Of a DNA stretch of 64,000 bases, positions 33,589-41,561 are shown in pieces. The first letter of the stretch is position 1. The number at the start of each line of letters is the position of its first letter. The notes under the pieces were generated by a model. That model did not search any database. It was not told where the DNA came from and saw only the letters and a program-made list of their open reading frames with translations. Location of the stretch: the NCBI RefSeq assembly GCF_009674535.1, contig NZ_WKJK01000017.1, positions 93,102 to 157,101 on the forward strand. Reading direction: 5' to 3'. Origin of the DNA: Duganella guangzhouensis (GTDB lineage: Bacteria > Pseudomonadota > Gammaproteobacteria > Burkholderiales > Burkholderiaceae_D). The position numbers were made by a program, and so were the translations under genes.

Positions 33589-34869
33589 TTATTTTTTGTC
33601 CCAGGTGGCGCTCGAACCCACCGAGTACATCGCTTTGGTGTTGCGGGTTTTTTGGAAGTCTTCCAGCGACTGGCCGCGCATCGCGGCGTAAATGTGCAGG
33701 TTGGACACGCCCACCACCGCGCCCAGCTTCTCCAGCAGGAAGAAGATGACGCCGTAGTGGATCATGCCGCGCCAGTCGCGGCGGCTGATCAGGTCGCGCT
33801 CTTCGGCGGTCAGGCCGGCGGCGTCGTAGGTCGCGTCCGGATTGTCCTTGAACTGGGCGCGGAACTCCGGCTTGACCAGCTGATGCAGGTATTTGTTGAC
33901 GCGGTAGGCGCGCACGCTGGTCTCCAGCGTGAACGGATACGTGCCTTCCAGTTCTTCCACGCCGGCGGTCTGATGGCCGATGTGGGCGCGGTGCGCTTCC
34001 AGCGCGGCCGCGCTCAGCGCCTTGTCGGCCGGCGCGGCGTTTTCGTACAGCGCCACCGCGATGCCGGTCATCGACGGCAGGTAGTATTCGCGGTGGATGC
34101 AATTGACCTTGCTGGCCATGGCGCCGCGCATCGCCATCCACATCACCACTTCCGCGCTTTCCCAGCCGCCCAGCTTGGCGTAGTCGGCGTGGGTCATGTT
34201 GAGCAGGGTTTCCGGATCGCTCTCGAACAGGTCGAGGAACTGCTGGTCCCACGGCGTGTTGTTGAAGCCGCAGCGCTCGCCGTGCACCTGGTGCGACAGG
34301 CCGCCGGTGGCGACCAGCACCACATTCAGGTCTTCCGGATAGCTTTCAATCGCGCGGCGCAGGCCCTGGCCCAGCTTGAAGCAGCGACGCGCCGACGGCA
34401 CCGGGAACTGCAACACGCCGATTTGCAGCGGCACGATCTTGCCCGGCCAGCTATCTTCGTGGTCCCACAGGATCGACAGCGGCGAGAAGCAGCCGTGGTC
34501 CAGCCCCTTTTCCTGGAAGAAGGACATATCGAACTCATCGGCCATCAGCGACTGGCCGATGTGGCGTGCCAGTCCGGTGTGGCCGGCGACCGGCGGCAGC
34601 TTGCGCGCGCCGCCGCCTTCATCGGCCGCCTGGTAGCTCTCCCCGATGCCCAGCGCGAACGCCGAGTAGTGGTCGAAGAAGAACGAGGTCACGTGGTCGT
34701 TGTAGATGACCAGCATGACGTCCGGCTTCTTCTCCGCCAGCCACTGCTTCACCGGCTCGTAAGCCTGGAAGATCGGCGCCCATGCGGCGTCTTGCTGTTT
34801 GTTGGCGTCCAGCGCGAAACCGATGGTCGGGGTGTGAGAAGAGGCGATGGCGCCGATGATGTTAGCCAT
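33589..34869 (-). CDS. galA: Gallate dioxygenase (extradiol, type II)
   Basis: A 426-residue ring-cleaving enzyme that opens gallate between C4 and C5 to give 4-oxalomesaconate. It combines a LigB-like N-terminal domain and a LigA-like C-terminal domain (from about residue 290: VRAYRVNKYLHQLVKPEFR) in one chain, as in GalA/DesB, unlike the two-subunit LigAB. Iron ligands His12 (SSHTP) and His59 (YNDH) sit at the same positions as in DesB, with the acidic ligand in GGWESAEVVMW (about residue 240). Other active-site histidines are LDHGCFSP and TGGLSHQVHG. Downstream of the transporter by 14 bases. Protocatechuate activity cannot be excluded but the fused form strongly suggests gallate. Confidence 0.93.
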   Translation of the reverse strand: MANIIGAIASSHTPTIGFALDANKQQDAAWAPIFQAYEPVKQWLAEKKPDVMLVIYNDHVTSFFFDHYSAFALGIGESYQAADEGGGARKLPPVAGHTGLARHIGQSLMADEFDMSFFQEKGLDHGCFSPLSILWDHEDSWPGKIVPLQIGVLQFPVPSARRCFKLGQGLRRAIESYPEDLNVVLVATGGLSHQVHGERCGFNNTPWDQQFLDLFESDPETLLNMTHADYAKLGGWESAEVVMWMAMRGAMASKVNCIHREYYLPSMTGIAVALYENAAPADKALSAAALEAHRAHIGHQTAGVEELEGTYPFTLETSVRAYRVNKYLHQLVKPEFRAQFKDNPDATYDAAGLTAEERDLISRRDWRGMIHYGVIFFLLEKLGAVVGVSNLHIYAAMRGQSLEDFQKTRNTKAMYSVGSSATWDKK

Positions 34870-34883
34870 GATGAGTCCTATAC

Positions 34884-36227
34884 TTATGCTTGCTTAGCGC
34901 TGGCGGTGGCCGCGCGCTGGTTTACCTTGTTGATGATGATGAAGATGGCGGCCAGCGTGGCCGGACCCGCGAGGATCGCGATCACCGCGCTGAAGCCCCA
35001 GCCCATCGACAGCAGCACGCCGCCGGCGAACGAGCCGAAGATGGAGCCGAAGCGGCCCATGCCCTGCATCCAGCTGACACCGGTGGCACGCACCGCGGTC
35101 GGGTAGCACTGCGGGGCGTAGGCGTTCAGGCCGGTCTGGGCGCCGCTCATGCAGAAGCCGGCCAGCAGCACGAAGGCGGCGAACAGCGACGATTCCACGC
35201 TGCCCGACGCCAGCGCCAGGATGAAGATGGCGCCGCCCATATAGGCTGCGGAGATGACTTTGTTCGGGGCCACGCGGTCCATGAAGTAACCGACCAGCAG
35301 CGCGCCGACGGTGCCGCCCAGCTGGAACAGCGCGGTGATGTTGGCGGCGCGTTCCATTGGCAGGCCGGCGTCCTTGATCATGGTCGGCAACCAGCCGCTC
35401 AGCAGGTAGATCACCAGCAGGCCCATGAAGTAGGTGCCCCACAGCGACAGCGTGGTGCCGCGATAAGCAGCCGACAACAGCACTTTGCCTGGTTGCGAGC
35501 CGGTCACTTGCGGTTCGCTGATGGTGAAGGCGGCGTTGGCCGGCACGTCGCCGCCAACCACGCGGCGCAGGGTTTTGCCGATGCGGTCGGCCGGGAAGTT
35601 GCGCACCACCAGGAAGCGCACCGATTCAGGAATCAGCAGCAGGTAGATCGGCAGGCAGATCAGCGGGATCGCGCCGCCGGCCAGCAGCACGCCGCGCCAG
35701 CCGTGTTCCGGCAGGATGGCGGCGGCGCCGAAGCCGACCAGTGCCGAACCCAGATTGAAGCCGGTGAACATGATGGCGATCAGCGTCGAACGCGAACGCT
35801 CAGGCACGTATTCCGACAGCAGGGTGGTGGTGTTCGGCATCGCCGCGCCCAGGCCGAGGCCGGTCAGGAAACGCATGAAGGACAGCGAGGTGACGTCGCT
35901 GGCGTAGGCGCTGGCGACGGTGAAGACGCCGAACCAGGCGATCGAAGTCAGCAGCAGTTTGCGGCGACCGAAGCGGTCCGACATCGGACCGACCAGGATG
36001 GCGCCGATGGCCAGGCCGATCGGTGCCGCGCTCATGACCACGCCGAAGGCGGCGCGGGAGATACCCCATTCTTTCGTGATGGCGGGCGCCAGGAAACCCA
36101 TTATCGCGACGTCCATGCCATCGGTGGCAACAATCAGGAAACACAGGGCCAGCAACAGCCACTGGTAGCCGCTAACCTTGCGGCTGTTGATGTGTGCCCG
36201 GACGTCGAGCGTATGTCCTATATTCAT
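34884..36227 (-). CDS. galT: MFS aromatic-acid transporter, probably gallate uptake
   Basis: A 447-residue, 12-helix major facilitator of the aromatic acid:H+ symporter group (PcaK/GalT-like). Signature DGMDVAIMGFLAPAI in helix 1 (the DGxD motif typical of this group) and GPMSDRFGRRKLLL between helices 2 and 3. It is transcribed with the gallate dioxygenase (14-base gap) and lies downstream of the LysR regulator on the same strand. An inverted repeat 47-63 bases upstream may be a regulator site. RBS ACAGGAGAC is strong. Gallate as substrate is inferred from context; protocatechuate or similar acids are possible. Confidence 0.88.
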   Translation of the reverse strand: MNIGHTLDVRAHINSRKVSGYQWLLLALCFLIVATDGMDVAIMGFLAPAITKEWGISRAAFGVVMSAAPIGLAIGAILVGPMSDRFGRRKLLLTSIAWFGVFTVASAYASDVTSLSFMRFLTGLGLGAAMPNTTTLLSEYVPERSRSTLIAIMFTGFNLGSALVGFGAAAILPEHGWRGVLLAGGAIPLICLPIYLLLIPESVRFLVVRNFPADRIGKTLRRVVGGDVPANAAFTISEPQVTGSQPGKVLLSAAYRGTTLSLWGTYFMGLLVIYLLSGWLPTMIKDAGLPMERAANITALFQLGGTVGALLVGYFMDRVAPNKVISAAYMGGAIFILALASGSVESSLFAAFVLLAGFCMSGAQTGLNAYAPQCYPTAVRATGVSWMQGMGRFGSIFGSFAGGVLLSMGWGFSAVIAILAGPATLAAIFIIINKVNQRAATASAKQA

Positions 36228-36273
36228 TAAGTCTCCTGTCTGCTGCTAGGTATTTTGTAAAGGGATGTAAAGC

Positions 36274-36290
36274 GTGATGACTGTTATCAC
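36274..36290. promoter_or_regulatory. Inverted repeat upstream of the gallate transporter
   Basis: GTGAT-N7-ATCAC is a 17-base perfect-arm inverted repeat located 47-63 bases before the transporter start, inside the 144-base galR-galT gap. Its size suits a LysR-type binding site. No equally good second copy was found by eye at the galR/galD gap. Confidence 0.4.
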
Positions 36291-36371
36291 CACGGCTTCT
36301 AACGCCTTGCCAGTGTACGTTTGGACAGGATGTGATGTATTGCTTTTGCTTGCCGTACCGTTTCAATCTGC

Positions 36372-37577
36372 TTATCGCCAGCGTGCGCTGATAGTTTCTA
36401 TCTCAGCCAGCAATGCCACCGCGCCCGGCGACAGATGCGCATTCTTGCGGGTGGTGATACCGATGCTGCGTTCCATTCCGGGCATGTCGAAGGGTAGCAC
36501 CACCAACTGCCCGGTTTGCACCTCGTGGTGCAATTGATGCGCCGATAAGACAGTCAGCATGTCGCTGGAAACCAACAGGCCGCGCAGCAAAGCGAGGTCG
36601 CCGGTATCCACCGCCGGCTCCGGCGGGGTGGCGCCGTGGCGGCGGAAGAACTGCTCCAGCGACTCGCGCAACGGGGTGCCGCTGCGCGACAGCACCCACG
36701 GGTAGCCGGCCAGATCGTCCAGCTTCAGTTTGCTGCGTTGCGTCAACGGATGCCCTTGGCGCGCCACCAGCGCTGCCTTATCCTCGAACAGCGCGCGGGT
36801 GGCGAACACGTCGCCGGCGCCGGCACGCTGGGCGCCGACGATAAAGTCGATGCGGCCGCTGAGCAGGCTGGCCATCAGTTCTTCATACGGGCTTTCCAGC
36901 GAGCGGATACGCAGTTGTGGGTGACGTTGCAGCACCGAGGCGATCGCGGTCGGCAGCAGTTGCGAGCGCGCCAGCGGCAGCGCGCCGATGCTGACCACGC
37001 CCAGCACCACGCCTTCCAGCGCGGCGATGTCTTCGGGGATGTGACGCAGCTCGGCCAGCACGCGCTCGAACGATTCGGTCCAGCGCCGCCCCATGTCGGT
37101 CGGCACCATGCCGTGCGCGGTGCGCAGGAATAGCGGCTGGCCCAGCATGTCTTCCAGCCGCGCGATGGCCTGGCTGACGGCCGACTGCGACACCTCCATG
37201 GCCTGGGCCACGCTGGGCATGTGGTGCATTTCTGCCAGCAGGGTGGCGGCCTGCAGGCGGCGCTCGTTGAGCAGCGCTTCGATGCCGCCGACCTTGGTGC
37301 CGTGGCGGTCGCGCTGGCGCACCGCCTCGTCGCGCACGGCGTGCAGTTCGGCTTCGATGCGCTCGGCGCGCAGCCGCACCACGTCGCCGGCCGCGGTCAG
37401 CAGCATGCCGCGGCCCTTGCGTTCGAACAGTTGGGCGTTGAGGCTTTCCTCCAGCGCCGCCACCGAACGGGCGACCGCCGAGGAGGCGCGGTACAGGCTT
37501 TCCGAGGAACGGCGGATGCCGCCGCTGGCGGCGACGGCGTTAAAGGCGTGAAGGTGACGCAGGCTAACCAGGGGCAT
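36372..37577 (-). CDS. galR: LysR-type regulator with two N-terminal HTH segments, probably of the gallate genes
   Basis: A 401-residue LysR-type regulator, about 100 residues longer than usual. Two LysR-like winged-helix segments occur in tandem: residues 1-70 (LRHLHAFNAVAASGGI, RSVAALEESLNAQLFERKG) and residues 100-165 (MEVSQSAVSQAIARLEDMLG, PLFLRTAHGMVPTDMG). The second is the more canonical. The rest is a normal effector-binding domain (LARSQLLPTAIASVLQRHP, RIDFIVGAQ). It lies between the transporter/dioxygenase genes and the divergent catabolic genes, the usual place for the pathway activator. Gallate or a pathway intermediate is the likely inducer. The tandem DNA-binding layout is unusual; see findings. 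Confidence 0.87.
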   Translation of the reverse strand: MPLVSLRHLHAFNAVAASGGIRRSSESLYRASSAVARSVAALEESLNAQLFERKGRGMLLTAAGDVVRLRAERIEAELHAVRDEAVRQRDRHGTKVGGIEALLNERRLQAATLLAEMHHMPSVAQAMEVSQSAVSQAIARLEDMLGQPLFLRTAHGMVPTDMGRRWTESFERVLAELRHIPEDIAALEGVVLGVVSIGALPLARSQLLPTAIASVLQRHPQLRIRSLESPYEELMASLLSGRIDFIVGAQRAGAGDVFATRALFEDKAALVARQGHPLTQRSKLKLDDLAGYPWVLSRSGTPLRESLEQFFRRHGATPPEPAVDTGDLALLRGLLVSSDMLTVLSAHQLHHEVQTGQLVVLPFDMPGMERSIGITTRKNAHLSPGAVALLAEIETISARWR

Positions 37578-37605
37578 GGTGATGAAAAAGTAGGCGTAAT
37601 AAGCA

Positions 37606-37620
37606 GATTAGAACAAATCA
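37606..37620. promoter_or_regulatory. Candidate LysR-type box between galR and the catabolic operon
   Basis: GATT-AGAACA-AATC is an inverted repeat that also fits the T-N11-A LysR pattern (T37608, A37620). It lies 29 bases from the galR start codon and about 77 bases before the tautomerase start, where an activator/autorepressor site is expected. A/T-rich compared with flanks. Confidence 0.4.
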
Positions 37621-37696
37621 GCGCCCACAACGCAACCACGCCATAGACGCCGGCGCGGATACTTGTGGTCATCCAAACAGTTAATTGGGCCGCACC

Positions 37697-38827
37697 ATGA
37701 GCCAAGCACCTGAATCCGATCTGCGCGCCATCCCCTGCATGCTGATGCGCGGCGGCACCTCGCGCGGACCGTTCTTTCTTGAATCCGACCTGCCGGCCGA
37801 CACCGCCGCGCGCGACCGCGTGCTGCTGGCGGCGATGGGCTCGCCGGACCCGCGCCAGATCGACGGCCTGGGCGGCGCCCATCCGCTAACCAGCAAGGTT
37901 GGCATCGTGCGCCGCAGCACCCGGCCCGGCGTCGATCTCGATTTCCTGTTCGCTCAACTGCAACCGAATAACGACACGGTCGACGTGACGCCGAATTGCG
38001 GCAATATGCTGGCGGCGGTGCTGCCGTTCGCGCTGGAGCGCGGGCTGCTGCCGATCGCCGACGGCGTCACCACCGCCCGCATCCTGACCCTGAATACCGA
38101 CATGCAGTGCGACGTCACGGTGCAGACGCCGGGCGGCAAGCTGCAATACCAGGGCGACGCCCGTATCGACGGCGTGCCTGGTACCGCAGCGCCGATCAGC
38201 ATCAACTTCCTCGACACTGCCGGCTCGGTCTGCCCGGCGCTGCTGCCGACCGGCCTGCACCTGAACCGCATCGCGGTGCCGGGCGACGCCGCAGCCGACA
38301 CCGCCCCGTTTGAAGTCGACGCCACGCTGATCGACAACGGCATGCCGATGGTGCTGGTGCGTGCCAGCGACTTCGGCATTACCGGCTATGAAGGCGTGGC
38401 CGAACTGAACGCCCACACCACGTTGAAGGCGCGGCTGGAAGCGCTGCGTCTCGCGGTCGGTCCGCTGATGGGGCTGGGCGATGTCAAGAGCAAGAATTAT
38501 CCGAAGATGTGCCTGATCTCCGCGCCGCGCAACGACGGTGCCGTCAACACCCGCTGCTTCATTCCGCACGTGTGCCACGATTCGATTGGCGTGCTGGCGG
38601 CGGTCACCATCGCCACCGCCTGTGTGCTGGAGGGCACGGTAGCGCAGGGCATCGCGGTGGTGCCGGCTGGCGACGAGAAGACGCTGTCGATTGAACATCC
38701 CACCGGCGAATTCAGCGTCGCGCTGGCGCTGGACCCGAACAACCACGGACAGGTGACGTGCGCGGCCTTGCTGCGCACCGCCCGTCCCATCATGCGGGGC
38801 GAAGTGCTCGTTCCCGACCACCTCTGA
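37697..38827 (+). CDS. galD: 4-oxalomesaconate tautomerase (PrpF family)
   Basis: A 376-residue isomerase of the diaminopimelate-epimerase/PrpF fold. It converts the keto form of 4-oxalomesaconate to the enol form, the step after gallate cleavage. Family marks: PCMLMRGGTSRGPFF near the N-terminus, LGGAHPLTSKVGIV, VTPNCGNMLAAVLPFAL with the active-site cysteine, and KNYPKMCLI. Start ATG 37697 is selected because the protein begins there in homologues as I recall them; no good Shine-Dalgarno is visible, so leader translation may be weak. First gene of the plus-strand catabolic operon, divergent from galR. Confidence 0.9.
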   Translation: MSQAPESDLRAIPCMLMRGGTSRGPFFLESDLPADTAARDRVLLAAMGSPDPRQIDGLGGAHPLTSKVGIVRRSTRPGVDLDFLFAQLQPNNDTVDVTPNCGNMLAAVLPFALERGLLPIADGVTTARILTLNTDMQCDVTVQTPGGKLQYQGDARIDGVPGTAAPISINFLDTAGSVCPALLPTGLHLNRIAVPGDAAADTAPFEVDATLIDNGMPMVLVRASDFGITGYEGVAELNAHTTLKARLEALRLAVGPLMGLGDVKSKNYPKMCLISAPRNDGAVNTRCFIPHVCHDSIGVLAAVTIATACVLEGTVAQGIAVVPAGDEKTLSIEHPTGEFSVALALDPNNHGQVTCAALLRTARPIMRGEVLVPDHL

Positions 38828-38838
38828 AAAGGACACCC

Positions 38839-39876
38839 ATGCGCAAACCATTGATTATCGATTGCCACGGCCACTACACCACCGCGCCGAAAGCGCTGGA
38901 AGAATGGCGCAACAAGCAGATCGCCAACCTCAACACGCCGGAGCTCGGACCGAAAGTGTCCGAACTGAAGATCAGCGACGACGAACTGCGTGAATCGATC
39001 GAAAGCAACCAGCTGCGCCTGATGAAAGAGCGCGGCTCGGACCTGACCATTTTCTCGCCGCGCGCCAGCTTCATGGCGCACCACATCGGCGACTTCAACA
39101 CCAGTGCCACCTGGGCCGCGATCTGCAACGAACTGTGCGCCCGCGTGGCCCAGCTGTTCCCGGATAACTTCATCGGCGCCGCGATGCTGCCGCAGTCACC
39201 GGGCGTGGATCCCGCCAGCTGCATTCCCGAGCTGGAGAAGTGCATCAAGGACTACGGCATGGTCGGCATCAACCTGAATCCCGATCCATCGGGCGGCCAT
39301 TGGACTTCGCCGCCGCTGTCGGACAAGTCGTGGTATCCGATCTACGAAAAGATGGTGGAATACGGCATTCCCGCTATGATCCATGTCAGCACCAGCTGCA
39401 ACGCCTGCTTCCACACCACCGGCGCGCACTACCTGAACGCCGACACCACCGCCTTCATGCAGTGCCTGACCAGCGATCTGTTCAAGGACTTCCCTGAGCT
39501 GAAATTCCTGATCCCGCATGGCGGCGGCGCCGTGCCTTACCACTGGGGTCGATTCCGCGGCCTGGCGCAGGAAATGAAAAAGCCGCTGCTGACCGAGCAC
39601 CTGCTGAACAACATCTACTTCGACACTTGCGTCTACCACCAGCCGGGCATCGACCTGCTGACCAAGGTCATGCCAGTCAAGAACGTGCTGTTTGCTTCCG
39701 AGATGATCGGCGCCGTGCGCGGCATCGATCCGGAAACCGGCAACTACTACGACGACACCAAGCGCTACATCGAAGCGGCCAACCTGACCGACGCCGATCG
39801 TGCCGATATTTTTGAGAACAACACGCGCCGCGTCTTCCCACGCCTGGACGCCGCACTGAAGGAGAAGGGTTTATGA
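38839..39876 (+). CDS. ligJ: 4-oxalomesaconate hydratase (LigJ-type amidohydrolase fold)
   Basis: A 345-residue member of the amidohydrolase superfamily that adds water to 4-oxalomesaconate to give 4-carboxy-4-hydroxy-2-oxoadipate. Metal-binding motif DCHGHYT at residues 8-14, a middle HVSTSCNACFH, HGGGAVPYHWGRF and late FASEMIGA. This is the Sphingobium LigJ type, not the PIG-L-type GalB of Pseudomonas putida; both fill the same step. Start ATG 38839 follows AAAGGACA; the open frame upstream lies in galD. Overlaps the aldolase start by ATGA, so translation is coupled. Confidence 0.9.
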   Translation: MRKPLIIDCHGHYTTAPKALEEWRNKQIANLNTPELGPKVSELKISDDELRESIESNQLRLMKERGSDLTIFSPRASFMAHHIGDFNTSATWAAICNELCARVAQLFPDNFIGAAMLPQSPGVDPASCIPELEKCIKDYGMVGINLNPDPSGGHWTSPPLSDKSWYPIYEKMVEYGIPAMIHVSTSCNACFHTTGAHYLNADTTAFMQCLTSDLFKDFPELKFLIPHGGGAVPYHWGRFRGLAQEMKKPLLTEHLLNNIYFDTCVYHQPGIDLLTKVMPVKNVLFASEMIGAVRGIDPETGNYYDDTKRYIEAANLTDADRADIFENNTRRVFPRLDAALKEKGL

Positions 39877-40571
39877 GCACGCCATTGATCAACCAACTGG
39901 GCATCGTCAAGCGCAACATCGTGCGCGCCGAGCGCGAACACGTCGACCACCTGGGCCAGTTCGGCAGCGCCACCGTGCACGAAGCCATGGGCCGGGTCGG
40001 CCTGCTGAAGCCTTATATGCGGCCGATCTACGCCGGCGCGCAAGTGGCCGGCACCGCCGTCACCGTGCTGCTGCATCCGGGCGACAACTGGATGATGCAC
40101 GTCGTCGCTGAACAGATCCAGCCGGGCGACGTGGTGGTGGCCGCCATCACCGCCGACTGCACCGATGGCTACTTCGGCGACCTGCTGGCCACCAGCTTCA
40201 AGGCGCGCGGCGCCAAGGCGCTGATCATCGACGCCGGCGTGCGCGACGTGCGCTTCCTGACCGAAATGGGCTTCCCGGTGTGGAGCAAGAACATCAGTGC
40301 CAAGGGCACCATCAAGTCGACGCTGGGTTCGGTCAACATCCCGGTGCTGTGCGCCGGCCAGCTGGTCAACCCGGGCGACGCCGTGATCGCCGACGATGAC
40401 GGCATCGTCATCGTGCCGGCCGCCGACGTCGCCCGCGTGGCTGGCGTGGCGCAGAAGCGCGAAGATCTGGAAGCCGAAAAGCGCGCCAAGCTGGCCGCCG
40501 GCGTGCTGGGTCTGGACATGTACAACATGCGCGGTCCGCTGGAGCAAGCCGGCCTGAAATACATCGACTGA
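39873..40571 (+). CDS. ligK: 4-carboxy-4-hydroxy-2-oxoadipate aldolase (RraA-like fold)
   Basis: A 232-residue class II aldolase that splits 4-carboxy-4-hydroxy-2-oxoadipate into pyruvate and oxaloacetate, the last step of the gallate pathway. Family features include FGSATVHEAMGR, GDNWMMHVVAEQIQPGDVVV, GYFGDLLATSFKARGAK, DAGVRDV (the catalytic Arg-Asp pair) and PGDAVIADDDGIVIVP. Overlaps the hydratase stop by four bases and its own stop overlaps the next ATG by one base (TGATG), so the four-gene operon is tightly coupled. Also called GalC in the Pseudomonas nomenclature. Confidence 0.94.
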   Translation: MSTPLINQLGIVKRNIVRAEREHVDHLGQFGSATVHEAMGRVGLLKPYMRPIYAGAQVAGTAVTVLLHPGDNWMMHVVAEQIQPGDVVVAAITADCTDGYFGDLLATSFKARGAKALIIDAGVRDVRFLTEMGFPVWSKNISAKGTIKSTLGSVNIPVLCAGQLVNPGDAVIADDDGIVIVPAADVARVAGVAQKREDLEAEKRAKLAAGVLGLDMYNMRGPLEQAGLKYID

Positions 40572-41479
40572 TGCATTACCGTCCCAAGGAGTGGACCATA
40601 GGCTTGGTGGGCTATGGTGAAGTAGGGCGGATTCTGGCGGAAGATCTGCGCCGCCAGAACATCGCCGTCTGTGCCTACGACCTTAACCTGAATGACATCA
40701 TGCGCGCCCACGCCGACCGGCGTGGCGTGATGCTGCACGCATCGCACGCCGAACTGGCGGCGGCGTGCGACCTGGTGATCTCCGCCGTCACCGCCAGCCA
40801 GACGCTGGACGTGGCGCTGGCGTGCGCGCCGGGCATGCGCCAGGATGCCTTCTTCCTCGACTTCAACTCCGCCTCGCCCAACGCCAAGCGCGAAGCCGCC
40901 GTCCGCATCGACGCCACCGGCGCCCGCTATGTGGAAGGCGCCGTGATGACCTCCATCCCGCCATATCGCCAACGGGTGCCGCTGCTGCTGGGCGGCCCGC
41001 ACGCCGGCGTGGTGTCGCCGCTGCTGAACGAAATCGGCTTCTCCAGCAAAGTGCATTCCGATCAGGTGGGCGTGGCGTCGGCGGTCAAAATGTGCCGCAG
41101 CGTCATGATCAAAGGGCTGGAAGCGATGGTGATCGAAAGCTTCACCGCCGCCCGCGCCTATGGTGTGGAAGACGCGGTGCTCGCGTCGCTGTTCGAAAGC
41201 TTCCCCGGCATCGACTGGGAAAAGCAGGGCGCCTACTTCTTCCAGCGCGTGATCGAGCATGGCCGTCGCCGCGCCGAAGAAATGCGCGAATCCGCCCGCA
41301 CCGTGGCCGACATCGGCCTGGTACCGCATTCCGCACGCGGCACCGCCGAACGCCAGGCCTGGATGGCCGACCTGGCCGGCGACTACGTCTTCGGCGCCAA
41401 AGGCGACGGCACGTTCGCCCGCAGCACCGACTGGCGCATCGAAGCCGACCGCATCCTCGCCGCCCTCAAAGAAAAATAA
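40571..41479 (+). CDS. 6-phosphogluconate-dehydrogenase-like NAD(P)-binding protein of the gallate operon
   Basis: A 302-residue protein with an N-terminal Rossmann domain (GLVGYGEVGRILAEDL) and a C-terminal DUF1932-type helical domain (VGVASAVKMCRSVMIKGLEAM). The lysine of KMCRS falls where beta-hydroxyacid dehydrogenases place their catalytic Lys. It is coupled to the aldolase through TGATG. It is related to dehydrogenases or isomerases found next to 4,5-cleavage genes in other bacteria, but its reaction is not established; a reductive side-step on a pathway keto acid is one idea. It is not the CHMS dehydrogenase LigC, which has a different sequence. Confidence 0.82.
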   Translation: MHYRPKEWTIGLVGYGEVGRILAEDLRRQNIAVCAYDLNLNDIMRAHADRRGVMLHASHAELAAACDLVISAVTASQTLDVALACAPGMRQDAFFLDFNSASPNAKREAAVRIDATGARYVEGAVMTSIPPYRQRVPLLLGGPHAGVVSPLLNEIGFSSKVHSDQVGVASAVKMCRSVMIKGLEAMVIESFTAARAYGVEDAVLASLFESFPGIDWEKQGAYFFQRVIEHGRRRAEEMRESARTVADIGLVPHSARGTAERQAWMADLAGDYVFGAKGDGTFARSTDWRIEADRILAALKEK

Positions 41480-41482
41480 CGT

Positions 41483-41553
41483 CCAGCCAAAGCCCAGCTC
41501 GTGTCCACTTCGGGGTCAGGCACCGAAGTGGACACGAGCTGGGCGTTGGCTGG
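41483..41553. repeat. Large hairpin repeat with 31-bp arms after the gallate operon
   Basis: Arms 41483-41513 and 41523-41553 are complementary at 30 of 31 positions (mismatch at 41491/41545), and the inner 22 bp are perfect, around a 9-base loop. Core words are GTGTCCACTTCGG and CCGAAGTGGACAC. An 11-bp tandem repeat, GCTGGGCGTTG, follows at 41538-41559. The hairpin fills the gap between the convergent operon end and the LysR gene. It is far longer than a normal terminator and lacks a U-run, so it resembles an extragenic palindromic (REP-like) or MITE-like element; it could still stop transcription from both sides. Confidence 0.8.
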
Positions 41554-41561
41554 GCGTTGGT

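Noticed and set aside
32476..35106. 876-codon plus-strand frame opposite the porin and gallate dioxygenase
   Set aside because: It crosses two well-supported minus-strand genes and the gap between them; no domain is visible.
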